64,000 bases of DNA from Microbacterium sp. BK668 (GTDB lineage Bacteria > Actinomycetota > Actinomycetes > Actinomycetales > Microbacteriaceae), in the NCBI RefSeq assembly GCF_004362195.1, contig NZ_SNWG01000001.1, positions 1,922,001 through 1,986,000 on the forward strand, written 5' to 3'. Position 1 is the stretch's first letter. Each line of letters opens with the position of its first letter. The notes beneath the pieces are model-generated. The model was not told the origin of the DNA. It did no database searches and saw only the letters and a program-made list of their open reading frames with translations. This document shows positions 44,927 to 53,546 of the stretch, one piece after another. The position numbers were made by a program, and so were the translations under genes.

Positions 44927-45897
44927 TCGTCGCGGTGACCGGCGCGTCGGGCTATCTCGGCCGCGCGGTGGCCGCGCAGCTCGTCGCCGAGGGCCACGAC
45001 GTCCGCACCCTGCAGCGCCGTCCCAGCTCGGTCGCCGGCGCCGCCGACATCCTGGGAACCGTGACGGATGGGGATGCCGTGGCCCGCGCGCTCGACGGCG
45101 CCGACGGCGTCGTGCACCTCGCGGCAAGAGTCTCGCTCGCCGGCGATCCGGCCGAGTTCCGGCACGTCAACGTCGAGGGCACGCGGACGCTGCTGGAACA
45201 GGCTCGGAAAGCGGAGGCATCCCGGTTCGTCCACGTGTCGTCGCCTTCCGTCGCGCATGCCGGCTCGGCGCTGGCCGGAGTGGGGGCTGAGCCCGCCTCG
45301 CCTCTCGAAGCCCGAGGCGAGTACGCGCGGACCAAGGCGGAGGCGGAGCTTCTGGCGCTCGAGGCGGACTCCGACGACATGCCGGTCGTCGCCGTCCGCC
45401 CGCACCTCGTGTGGGGCCCGGGCGACACGCAGCTCGTGGGGCGCATCGTCGACCGGGCGCGCCGCGGCCGGCTGCCACTCCTGGACGGCGGGCGCGCGCT
45501 CATCGACTCGACCTACATCGACAACGCGGCGTCCGGCATCGTGGCTGCGCTGCGGCGGGCTCCCGAGGCGCGGGGGCGGGCGTTCGTCGTCACCAACGGC
45601 GAGCCGCGCCCGGTCGGCGACCTGCTGGCGGGCATCTGCCGCGCGTGCGGCGTCCGTCCGCCGCAGTGGAGCATCCCGTCTCCGCTGGCCCGCGCGGCGG
45701 GCTCGGCGATCGAGAGGGTGTGGTCGCTGCGACCCGGGCGCGACGAGCCGCCGATGACCCGCTTCCTCGCGGAGCAGCTGTCGACCGCGCACTGGTTCGA
45801 CCAGCGCGAGACGCGGCGCGCCCTCGACTGGGCCCCGACGGTGACGATAGACGAGGGTCTGCGCCGGCTCGCGCGGTATTCCGTCGGATCCGCCTGA
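44923..45897 (+). CDS. oleD: OleD NAD(P)H-dependent beta-keto acid reductase
   Basis: A 324-residue extended short-chain dehydrogenase. The nucleotide motif is TGASGYLG and the catalytic pair is Tyr-x-x-x-Lys in YARTKAEAE, preceded by VHVSSPSV. OleD reduces the OleA product to the beta-hydroxy acid before OleC acts. It is the last gene of the coupled oleA-oleBC-oleD operon. Confidence 0.92.
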   Translation: MIVAVTGASGYLGRAVAAQLVAEGHDVRTLQRRPSSVAGAADILGTVTDGDAVARALDGADGVVHLAARVSLAGDPAEFRHVNVEGTRTLLEQARKAEASRFVHVSSPSVAHAGSALAGVGAEPASPLEARGEYARTKAEAELLALEADSDDMPVVAVRPHLVWGPGDTQLVGRIVDRARRGRLPLLDGGRALIDSTYIDNAASGIVAALRRAPEARGRAFVVTNGEPRPVGDLLAGICRACGVRPPQWSIPSPLARAAGSAIERVWSLRPGRDEPPMTRFLAEQLSTAHWFDQRETRRALDWAPTVTIDEGLRRLARYSVGSA

Positions 45898-45962
45898 GCG
45901 CGCCGCCACGACCGGCCGATCGGGGGACGGGACGCGAGTTCTGAAGCGGCGAAGCCTTCGCG

Positions 45963-46400
45963 TCAGTACTGCTGCACGCCGTACCGGTCCGGTTCCGGTC
46001 CGCGCTCGAAGCTGCGGCCAGAGACGCTGCGGGGCTCGACCCGCACGTAGGCGTACTTGAGAGTCGGGATCCAGGGCTGCAGTCCCAGCCCGTCGGCGCG
46101 CTCCACCTCTGCGAAGGTGTCGAGCGTCTTGGCGTGTCCGCGCACGATCACGCTCCAGGCATCGACCTCGGTGTGATCGTCGACCTCGAAGAGCACCTCG
46201 TCGTTCGCGGTCAGCTCGAACAGCTTCGTGCCCTGCGCCGTGCGGAAGAGCACGCTCTCGCCGTCGGCGACGTAGTTCACCGGAAAGATGTCGATCCGGT
46301 CGCCGACGCGGGTGACGAGACGGCCCAGCTCCTGGCCCCGTAGCCGCTCCCAGCACTCCTCGTCCGTCAGAGTCCTGACACTCTCGGAAGCGTCGCTCAT
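45963..46400 (-). CDS. Pyridoxamine 5'-phosphate oxidase-family flavin-binding protein
   Basis: A 145-residue split-barrel protein. LGRLVTRVGDRIDIFPVNYVADG and FRTAQGTKL are typical of the pyridox_ox_2 subfamily that binds FMN, F420 or haem. WSVIVRGHAKTL is the second conserved strand. The substrate is unknown. ATG 46400. Confidence 0.85.
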   Translation of the reverse strand: MSDASESVRTLTDEECWERLRGQELGRLVTRVGDRIDIFPVNYVADGESVLFRTAQGTKLFELTANDEVLFEVDDHTEVDAWSVIVRGHAKTLDTFAEVERADGLGLQPWIPTLKYAYVRVEPRSVSGRSFERGPEPDRYGVQQY

Positions 46401-46518
46401 CGTTCCCGTCCTTCCCGTCCAGCACCTGCCCGTGCCGCCATCCTGGCACTTCCTCCGTGCCGCGCGCAGGGGCGATCCCGTCGGCCGGGAGACCCCGAGA
46501 GCCTGGGCGGGGTTCGGG

Positions 46519-46740
46519 TCAGAGATCGTCCGCCGGATCGACCCGGGCTCCTGTCGGCGTGCGGAAAGGGCCGTCGGAGACGGGTGGCTCGTCGACGTCG
46601 TCGTCGCCCGGCTCGCCGGGGAAGAAGTCCGGTTCCCTCTCGTCCTCGAGGTCGAAGTCCGCGCGCTGCACGGGCTCGTGCTCGCGGCGCACCGCGTCGG
46701 GGCCCTGGATCGGCAGGAAGGGGTCTGCAGAGGATGCCAC
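46519..46740 (-). CDS. Small acidic protein, unknown function
   Basis: A 73-residue protein with a very acidic centre (DLEDEREPDFFPGEPGDDD) and no hydrophobic segment. The GTG start at 46740 has no clear ribosome site. The composition is protein-like and short acidic proteins of this kind are common in Microbacterium, but the call is uncertain. Confidence 0.5.
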   Translation of the reverse strand: MASSADPFLPIQGPDAVRREHEPVQRADFDLEDEREPDFFPGEPGDDDVDEPPVSDGPFRTPTGARVDPADDL

Positions 46741-46799
46741 ACGGCAAGGATGCCCTCTCTCGGTGACACCGAGGTGAACGAGAAGCCGGGATGCCGCGC

Positions 46800-47615
46800 T
46801 CAGGGCCGGTCGGCGTAGACGACGACCCGGTTGTCGGCCAGCACGAACTGCAGTGCCGTGCCGGTCGGATACTCCGCGCGGAGCTCGTCCGGGAAGGAAT
46901 CGGCGATCCTGAGTGCCGCGGTGGGCGGGAACCCGCCGGCTCCGCAGCCGACGGTCGTGATCGCCTCGCTCCCCTCGGCCTGGAGGACGAAGAGGCAGGG
47001 CACGTCGTTCTCGCGGCCCCAGGGCCGCGGCACGACCGCCACCGTCAGCCCGAGGAACTCCTCGTAGACCTCGGACCCGTCCTGCCGCTGACCGAGGAAG
47101 TCCGGCCATTCGGCGTCGGGAGCCTCGCCGAGGGTCGCGACGCTGCCCGGACGAAGCTCCATGACGGCATACGCCGCAAAGGCGCCGATCACGACCGCGA
47201 GACCGAGGGCGATCGCCCGCACGAGGATCGGCCGCCGAGGACGCGCCCCGTCCGCGGACGTCGTCGCGGGGTCGCCGGCAGGGTCGCCGGCGGCGCCGAG
47301 GTCGCGGGCGGCGCCGGGGTCGGGGGCGGCGCCGGGGTCGGCGACGGTGTCGTGCGGGTCGGCGTCGGACGTGGCCGCGGCGTCGCGCTCGTCCGGGGAG
47401 ACGATCCCGCTCGAGGCGGCGATCCGAGGCGCGCCGGCAGGCCCGTCTCTCACCGTCGGCGCGACGTCATGGTCGGCCGGGGGCCGCAGCGCGGAGGCCT
47501 CGGACTCGAGCTGCCTCAGTCTCTCCGCCGCCGCGGGGTCTCGGTCGATGTCCGCATCCGGGCCGTACGCGCGCTCCCGCAGCGCTCGCAGTTCGTCCCC
47601 CATCGAATCCTGCAT
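46800..47615 (-). CDS. Single-pass membrane protein with Asp/Ala-rich linker
   Basis: A 271-residue protein: an N-terminal cytoplasmic helical part, a long Ala/Asp/Pro-rich linker (about 65-125) containing repeated DPGAA-like units, one membrane helix (about 130-152, ALGLAVVIGAFAAYAVME) and an extracellular domain of about 115 residues with two Cys (VPCLFVL, VGCGAGG) likely forming a disulfide. ATG 47615 has little ribosome-site sequence; ATG 47603 after AGGA is an alternative. The function is unknown. Confidence 0.7.
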   Translation of the reverse strand: MQDSMGDELRALRERAYGPDADIDRDPAAAERLRQLESEASALRPPADHDVAPTVRDGPAGAPRIAASSGIVSPDERDAAATSDADPHDTVADPGAAPDPGAARDLGAAGDPAGDPATTSADGARPRRPILVRAIALGLAVVIGAFAAYAVMELRPGSVATLGEAPDAEWPDFLGQRQDGSEVYEEFLGLTVAVVPRPWGRENDVPCLFVLQAEGSEAITTVGCGAGGFPPTAALRIADSFPDELRAEYPTGTALQFVLADNRVVVYADRP

Positions 47616-47689
47616 GGAGACAATTGTTCCATCGCCCGGGAATGGCGGGACCTGCTCCGCGCGCGCCGCGGTCCGGCGGACGGGCGGGG

Positions 47690-48058
47690 TCAGTGAGCGG
47701 CTTCGTAGGCCTCGAGGACGGATGCCGGCACCCGGCCCCGCTCGGAGACCTGATAGCCGTTGGACTTCGCCCATTCACGAACGGGGCCGAAATCCTGCTG
47801 GCCGGATCGGCGACGCTTACGGCCGCCGCCACCGCCCGACTGCGGCGAATTCGACGACCTGGCGCCGGTGCGCGAAACGGAACGCGCCGCCTCGACATAC
47901 CGCGCGAGCGTTTCGCGCAATGCCGTCGCATTGTCATTCGTGAGGTCGATCTCGTAGGCATTGCCGTCGAGGGAGAAGAGCACGGTCTCGCCTTCTCCGA
48001 CCTCGAGGACGGTGCCGTCCAGGTCGTCGACGAGTTGATGAACGATTCTTCGGGCCAT
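47690..48058 (-). CDS. lsr2: Lsr2 nucleoid-associated protein
   Basis: A 122-residue histone-like protein that bridges and silences AT-rich, horizontally acquired DNA. The N-terminal dimerisation domain shows VLFSLDGNAYEIDLTNDNATALRETL in pattern; a basic Gly/Arg-rich linker follows; the C-terminal Lsr2 DNA-binding fold has VREWAKSNGYQVSERGRVP with the conserved RGR AT-hook-like loop. It could act on the AT-richer island in this window. Confidence 0.95.
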   Translation of the reverse strand: MARRIVHQLVDDLDGTVLEVGEGETVLFSLDGNAYEIDLTNDNATALRETLARYVEAARSVSRTGARSSNSPQSGGGGGRKRRRSGQQDFGPVREWAKSNGYQVSERGRVPASVLEAYEAAH

Positions 48059-48437
48059 ATTCCGACACTACTCCGCCATTTGTCACGGTCGGATGAGAAG
48101 TCAACGGGCGCCGAACAATTGCCGCGGGCCGCCGTTCTCATCAGCGTGAATTCGGATGACGCAATTCGGCACGGCACAACGTGACGGTGACGTCTTTCGG
48201 CGAGATGGATGCCGCGATCCCGGCGTTCGTCGCCATCGGGCGCTTGGCATGCCGTCGGGCGCTTCGCATGCGGCCGGAGTCGCAGCGCCCCGGCCGGAGT
48301 CGCAGCGCCCCGTCCGGCTCGGGATGCCGGCCGGGGCCGCCGCGTGCGGGCGGCCTACTCGCCCGCAGCTCTCACGCGCCGCATCCGTCGCGCACCTCCG
48401 CGCGCGCGATCCTGCCGGGCCGTCACGCGAACGGCTG
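48059..48437. repeat. Intergenic region with short tandem repeats
   Basis: This 379-base gap lies upstream of lsr2 (minus) and at the 3' end of the Ogt-like gene. It contains two adjacent copies of a 20-base unit beginning CGGCCGGAGTCGCAGCGCCC (48271-48290 and 48291-48310), and two 18-base near copies of TCGGGCGCTT(G/C)GCATGC at about 48237 and 48255. No gene is convincing. The lsr2 promoter should lie in the first 60-100 bases, which are AT-rich. Confidence 0.6.
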
Positions 48438-48974
48438 TCACGCGACCGACGCCGCGGGCGCCAGGAGACCGAGTGCCTCGCGTTCGAGGTCGAGAAGGTA
48501 GCGCTTGATCTCGGGGTGCCCGCCGTACTCGCCGAGCGATCCGTCGGAGCGGACGACGCGATGCACGGGCACGACGATCGAGAAGGGCGTCGTGGCGCAG
48601 GCCGTTCCGACGGCGCGCGCGGCGCCGGGACTGCCCGCCGAGATCGCGACCTCGCCGTAGCCGGCCGTTTCCCCGTACGGGATGTCGCGCACCGCCTCCA
48701 GCGCGGCCCGACGGAATCCGCTGACCAGGCGCCAGTCCAGCTCGACGGCGAACTCCCTCCGCCTGCCGTCGAAGTACTCGTCGAGCTGCCGGTCGATATC
48801 GCCGCCGGCGCCGTCGTCCGGAGCGGGCAGCGCGTGCAGTGCCGTCGCGACACGGGCCAGCTCCGCGTCGAGCGGCTCATCGAACGGATGCAGCGACACG
48901 AGGCCCGCGGGACTCGCGACGATGAGGATCCGTCCGACGGGTGAGGGGTGCACGCGGAACGTGATGTCGGTCAT
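48438..48974 (-). CDS. Ogt/MGMT-like alkyltransferase-like protein lacking the active-site Cys
   Basis: A 178-residue protein with both domains of bacterial O6-alkylguanine-DNA alkyltransferases. The HTH and Arg finger region (FRRAALEAVRDIPYGETAGYGEVA, ARAVGTA) and the terminal EYGGHPEIKRYLLDLE helix are intact. The active-site PCHR motif reads PVHRV, with Val137 (codon 48564-48566, GTG) in place of the methyl-accepting Cys; the conserved Asn hinge before it is also Thr. It therefore cannot repair by the normal mechanism and may act like alkyltransferase-like (ATL) proteins, which bind O6-alkylguanine and hand it to nucleotide excision repair. ATG 48974. Confidence 0.85.
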   Translation of the reverse strand: MTDITFRVHPSPVGRILIVASPAGLVSLHPFDEPLDAELARVATALHALPAPDDGAGGDIDRQLDEYFDGRRREFAVELDWRLVSGFRRAALEAVRDIPYGETAGYGEVAISAGSPGAARAVGTACATTPFSIVVPVHRVVRSDGSLGEYGGHPEIKRYLLDLEREALGLLAPAASVA

Positions 48975-49150
48975 GCGACCATCCTTCCCCCGGGCCGCCG
49001 ACACGTGCGCGTGCGGACGACGGCCGGGGGAGAGGCATCCCGAATCGCCTCCTGGGGAGGAACGGCTGATCACCCGGCGTGTCGTCCAATACCGCGAAAC
49101 TCGGACACGGATGCCCGAGGCGCACAGGTACGACGCATACCCTGGCTCGT

Positions 49151-52100
49151 GTGTGGCGAGCAGACAGAAGCGCCGTCGTCGGCGCGGAGGACCCCGTGCC
49201 CGCGGCACACGTGACCCCCGACAGCCTCGGACTCTCGGAGCCGGGGGTGACCGTCGTGCACATCGCCGAGCCGGAGCGCGAGCGCGTGCGGCGTGAGATC
49301 GCCCAGCTGGGTGGGCGCTCGACGCTGCTGCACTATCAGGACGCCGCCGAGGCAGGCATCGAGATCACGAAAGCCCACCCCGGCAGCCTCCCGCAGTTCA
49401 TCACCGGGCGCTCGACTCTGCTGTCGAACCTCTTCCGCGACGAGGTCGCGCTCCGGACGGCGCGCATCGCCGCCGAGCGGCTCACGGCGAAGAACGTCGA
49501 GCTGCGCACCGCCCGCGGTCTCGACGTCGTGCGCCTCGGGGTCGGCCTCGCCACGTGGCGCATCGGCGGGCTGCAGTGCACGGCGCCCGTGCTCCTGCGC
49601 CCCCTCGCGATCCGCCGGCATCACTCCGACTTCGAGCTCAAGCTGCACGGCGCCTTCACGGTCAACCCCGAGCTCGTCCGGGCGCTCCGCACGCACTTCG
49701 GCATCGACGTCGACGGCCGGGCGCTGGCGGCCCTCGCCTACGACGCGGGCGTCTTCAAGCCGCAGCCCGTCATCGATCACCTCCGCGCCCTCACGACGTC
49801 GGTCGACACGTTCGTCGTCCGTCCTCGGCTCATCGTCTCGGCCTTCGCCGACATCGGCGCCCCCATGGCGCGCGACGCGGTAGATCTCGACCACCCGTTC
49901 CTCAACGCCCTCGCCGGTCACGTCGACGACCGTGAGACCGTGACGATCCGCCGGGAGCCGCCGGCCGTCATCAGCCCCGACGACCGGCCCCCGGCATCCG
50001 ACACCCTCCTGCTTGACGCGGACGGCGAGCAGGAAGCCGTCCTCGCGCGCATCGCGGCGGGCCACTCGCTCGCCGTGCACACCCTTCCGGGCACCGGCGG
50101 CACGCAGACCGTCATCAACGCCGTCGGTCAGCTCGTCAAGGACGGCAGGCGCGTCCTCATCGTGAGCGCGCGCCGCTCCACGCTCGAGGGCGTGCGGCAC
50201 CGTCTTGCGGGAATCGGACTCGGTGGGCTCGCGGTGTCGCCGCGCGACCTGCAGCGGGACCTGATCCGGGCGATCGGCCGCAACGAGAAGGCCGAACAGC
50301 CGAAGGTCTCCGACATCGACGACGCACTCGTGCGTCTCCGCGGAGTGCTGCGCGACTACCGCGGCGCCGTGACGCGCGTCCACCCCGCGCTCGGCGTCTC
50401 GATGCTCGACATCCTGCGCCGCCTCTCCGTCCTCACGACCCAGGGGACCGGGCCCGAGACCACGACCCGCTTCGACGCGACGACGCTCGAGCGTCTCGCG
50501 AGGGGGCGGGGGGATGCCGCGGCCAAGCTCGCGACGGCGGCTCGACTGGGCGAGTTCCGCGTGGGACCGGGGGAGTCGCCGTGGTACGGCGTCACCTTCG
50601 CCACGACCGAACAGGCCCGAGCCGCGCACGGCCTGGCGGCCACGCTGCATCGCAAGAACCTCCCCGCGCTCCTCGAGCGCGGCTACGAGCTCATCGCGCA
50701 GACGCGTATGCGCCCGTTCCGCAGCATCACGGAGCTCGGTGTCTACCTCCGCGTCCTGCAGGGGATCCGCGACTCGCTCGACAAGTTCAGTCCGACGGTC
50801 TTCGAGCGGCCCCTCGGCGAGCTGATCCAGGCGCACGGTCCCCGCCGGGAGTCGCCCGAGCTCAGCGGGACGCGCCGTCGGCATCTCAAGCGGCTCTCGC
50901 GCGAGTACGTCCGTCCGGGCGTGCACATCCCCGACATGTACGAAGCCCTCCTGCGGGTGCAGCAGCAGCGCACGGAGTGGCAGAAGTACGTCGATGTCGG
51001 GGTGGTGCCGGAGGTCCCCTTCGGCCTGGCCGACGTGCACGTGGCCTGGCAGCGAGTGGATGCCGAGCTCGGCGAGCTCGACGCGATCCTCGGCCGGGGC
51101 GGTGCGGACCGCATGACGACTCTTCCCGTCGCCGAGCTCGTGCGCACGCTCGGCGGTCTCGCCGCCGAGTCGGAGGTGTTCGACAACCTCGTCGAGCGGG
51201 CCAAGATCCGCGCCGAGCTCGCGGCGCTGGGCCTGGAGCCGCTCCTCATCGAACTGTCGGTGCGTCACGTGCCGGAAGACCGCGTGGGTGCCGAGCTGGA
51301 GTTCGCGTGGTGGCAGTCCGCCCTCGAGCACCTGCTGCGCTCCGACCGCGCGCTGCTCGGCGCGAACACGGCCGTCGTCGATCGCCTGGAGCGCGACTTC
51401 CGGCTCGTCGACGAGGCGCATGCCGCGGCATCCGGTCCCCTCCTCGCGGCGCAGCTGGCGACGCAGTGGCGCATCGGCATCGTCGACCACGCCGACGAGG
51501 CGGCGGCCCTCAAGCGAGCGCTCAAAGAGGGGGTGGCGGATGCCTCGCACCTCGGCGCCGTCGCGCCGACGCTCCTGCGCACCCTCGCCCCGGTGTGGCT
51601 CGCCTCTCCGTACGACGTGCCGGCGATCCCCGACTCGCCGCACTTCGACGTCGTGATCGTCGCCGACGCGGGAGCCGTGTGCCTCGCGGAGGCGGCGCCC
51701 GCTCTGCGGCGCGCGCGGCAGGTCGTTGTCTTCGGCGATCCCGTCACGCAGAAGCCCACGCCGTTCCGCATCTCGACGGGGACCCCGACGGCCGACGACG
51801 AGGCCGAGGAGCCCTTCGACGGAACGAGCGTGTTCGAGCGCCTCGCCGATCTGCTCCCGGTCGCGACCCTCACGCGCAGCTACCGCGCGGGCGGCGAGGA
51901 CCTGGCCGAGCTCGTGAACGACGCCTTCTACGGGGGAGAGCTGGCGTCGCTTCCGTGGGCGGGCTCGTACCTCGGCCGGGGAAGCCTCAGCGTCGACTAC
52001 GTCTCCGGCGGTCACGGCGCACCCGACCCCGTGACGGGCGCCGTGGAGAGCCCGGACGCCGAGGTCAACCGCGTCGTGACGCTCGTCGTCGAGCACGCCG

Positions 52101-52876
52101 TCAACCGGGGGAGCGAATCCCTCATGGTCGTCACGGCCAGCGCCCGGCATGCCGAGCGCGTGCGTGCCGCCGTCGCCGACGCCTTCGCGGGCCGGTCCGA
52201 CGTCGCCGACTTCGTCGCACGCGACACCGCGGAGCCTTTCGCCGTGCTGACGCTCGAGGAGTCGGTCGCCGAGAGCCGCGACCGCGTCATCTTCTCGCTC
52301 GGCTTCGGTCTGACGCGCCACGGCCGCGTGCTGAGCGACTTCGGCGACCTGTCCACTCCCGACGGCGACCGGCTCCTGACGGTCGGGATGACACGAGCCC
52401 GGCGGTCGATGGTCATCGTGTCGTCGATCCGTCCGTCGGCGTTCGACGACGGCCGGCTGGAGTTCGGCGCGGCGACCCTTATGACCATCCTCGGCGGCAT
52501 CGCGGCGCGCAAGCGCGAAGCGCGGCTGGAGGACCTCGCCGACCCGCTCACGCGCACGCTCGCCCACGAGCTGCGCGCGCTCGGCCTCTCGGTCGATGTG
52601 CACTACCGCGGCCTGCTGCCGCTCGTCGCACAGTACGACGGGAAGGCGGTCGTCGCCGAGAGCGATCCGGAGACGATCGGCGAGTCGCTGCGCGAGTCCC
52701 TCCGGCTGCGCCCGCAGATCCTCCGCCGGCTCGGCTGGCACTACGTGCGCGTGCACGCCTTCGACCTCTACAGCGACCCCGCCGGCGTCGCCGCGCGGAT
52801 CGCCGCGCTCCTGGGCGTCCCACCCGAGGCGCCGACGAACGCGACCGACACGCAGCCGCTCGATGTCATCGAGTGA
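49151..52876 (+). CDS. Large helicase-like protein with altered Walker A and C-terminal nuclease-like fold
   Basis: A 1241-residue protein related to superfamily-1 DNA2/NAM7-type helicases. The Walker A region reads LPGTGGTQT, with Gly317 where the essential Lys should be. Later helicase-like motifs are recognisable (VIVADAGAV, LTRSYRAGGED, TVGMTRARRSMVIVSS). The C-terminal 110 residues have the HELRALGLSVDVHYRG...LRRLGWHYVRVHAFDLYSDP layout of the MTES_1575-type restriction-endonuclease fold, named from Microbacterium, but no clear D-(D/E)-x-K is seen. GTG 49151 is chosen after a CATACCCT -10-like sequence (leaderless); ATG 49079 is possible but adds implausible sequence. Conserved in relatives, function uncertain. 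Confidence 0.75.
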   Translation: MWRADRSAVVGAEDPVPAAHVTPDSLGLSEPGVTVVHIAEPERERVRREIAQLGGRSTLLHYQDAAEAGIEITKAHPGSLPQFITGRSTLLSNLFRDEVALRTARIAAERLTAKNVELRTARGLDVVRLGVGLATWRIGGLQCTAPVLLRPLAIRRHHSDFELKLHGAFTVNPELVRALRTHFGIDVDGRALAALAYDAGVFKPQPVIDHLRALTTSVDTFVVRPRLIVSAFADIGAPMARDAVDLDHPFLNALAGHVDDRETVTIRREPPAVISPDDRPPASDTLLLDADGEQEAVLARIAAGHSLAVHTLPGTGGTQTVINAVGQLVKDGRRVLIVSARRSTLEGVRHRLAGIGLGGLAVSPRDLQRDLIRAIGRNEKAEQPKVSDIDDALVRLRGVLRDYRGAVTRVHPALGVSMLDILRRLSVLTTQGTGPETTTRFDATTLERLARGRGDAAAKLATAARLGEFRVGPGESPWYGVTFATTEQARAAHGLAATLHRKNLPALLERGYELIAQTRMRPFRSITELGVYLRVLQGIRDSLDKFSPTVFERPLGELIQAHGPRRESPELSGTRRRHLKRLSREYVRPGVHIPDMYEALLRVQQQRTEWQKYVDVGVVPEVPFGLADVHVAWQRVDAELGELDAILGRGGADRMTTLPVAELVRTLGGLAAESEVFDNLVERAKIRAELAALGLEPLLIELSVRHVPEDRVGAELEFAWWQSALEHLLRSDRALLGANTAVVDRLERDFRLVDEAHAAASGPLLAAQLATQWRIGIVDHADEAAALKRALKEGVADASHLGAVAPTLLRTLAPVWLASPYDVPAIPDSPHFDVVIVADAGAVCLAEAAPALRRARQVVVFGDPVTQKPTPFRISTGTPTADDEAEEPFDGTSVFERLADLLPVATLTRSYRAGGEDLAELVNDAFYGGELASLPWAGSYLGRGSLSVDYVSGGHGAPDPVTGAVESPDAEVNRVVTLVVEHAVNRGSESLMVVTASARHAERVRAAVADAFAGRSDVADFVARDTAEPFAVLTLEESVAESRDRVIFSLGFGLTRHGRVLSDFGDLSTPDGDRLLTVGMTRARRSMVIVSSIRPSAFDDGRLEFGAATLMTILGGIAARKREARLEDLADPLTRTLAHELRALGLSVDVHYRGLLPLVAQYDGKAVVAESDPETIGESLRESLRLRPQILRRLGWHYVRVHAFDLYSDPAGVAARIAALLGVPPEAPTNATDTQPLDVIE

Positions 52877-53063
52877 CCGGCAGCGGATCGAACGGGTACC
52901 GGGCTCGCGCCGGGCGAAGCTGACCCCGGCGCCGGGCACGAGAGCCGAGCCTGTGCCGGGCGATGGAGAGGCGGAGGATGACGCGGCGGACGCGGCATCC
53001 ACACCCCCCGCCGGCGGCCCCAACGACGAGCGGCTTCGCCGCGACGTGCCCCCGCACTACTGA
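52863..53063 (+). CDS. Small hydrophilic protein, unknown function
   Basis: A 66-residue protein, basic at the start and acidic in the middle, ending RLRRDVPPHY. It overlaps the last 14 bases of the helicase-like gene in another frame, so it is probably translationally coupled. The C-terminal DVPPHY-type ending recurs in Microbacteriaceae proteins of this position. No domain is known. Confidence 0.65.
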   Translation: MSSSDRQRIERVPGSRRAKLTPAPGTRAEPVPGDGEAEDDAADAASTPPAGGPNDERLRRDVPPHY

Positions 53064-53086
53064 CGCGGCTGCCGAGCGGGATGCCG

Positions 53087-53509
53087 TCAGGGACGGGGGT
53101 CAGGCTGCTGACGCTCGAGAAGGTCGCGGATCTGCGTGAGCAGCTCCTGCTCGGTGGGAAGCGGCTCCTCCTCGGGCTGGCCCGCACCGGCGCGCGCAGC
53201 CTGGCGCTCCTTCCAGTGGTTCATCGGCATGACGAACACGAAGTAGACGATGACCGCGACCGCGAGGAAGTTGATCACCGCCCCGACGATGGCGCCGATC
53301 ATGAAGGTCGACGTGCCGCCCGAAATGGTGGGAACGGCGATCACCCACGAGCTCAGGTCGCCGACCTGGAACACCAGGCCGATCAGCGGGTTGATGAGGC
53401 CCTCGACGAGGACGTTGACGATCGCGGTGAAAGCCGCGCCGATGACGACCGCGACCGCCAGGTCGATGACGTTCCCGCGGAGGATGAATTCTTTGAAGCC
53501 CTTGATCAT
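53087..53509 (-). CDS. mscL: Large-conductance mechanosensitive channel
   Basis: A 140-residue channel that opens on membrane tension to release solutes during osmotic downshock. The family start MIKGFKEFILRGNVIDLAVA is intact, TM1 carries the gate glycines and alanines, a periplasmic loop with GGTSTF follows, then TM2 (FLAVAVIVYFVFVMPMN) and a charged cytoplasmic bundle with PTEQELLTQIRDLL. ATG 53509. Confidence 0.96.
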   Translation of the reverse strand: MIKGFKEFILRGNVIDLAVAVVIGAAFTAIVNVLVEGLINPLIGLVFQVGDLSSWVIAVPTISGGTSTFMIGAIVGAVINFLAVAVIVYFVFVMPMNHWKERQAARAGAGQPEEEPLPTEQELLTQIRDLLERQQPDPRP

Positions 53510-53546
53510 GAGTTGCCCCTCGAGGTCACCGGCCCGCCGCCGGAAG

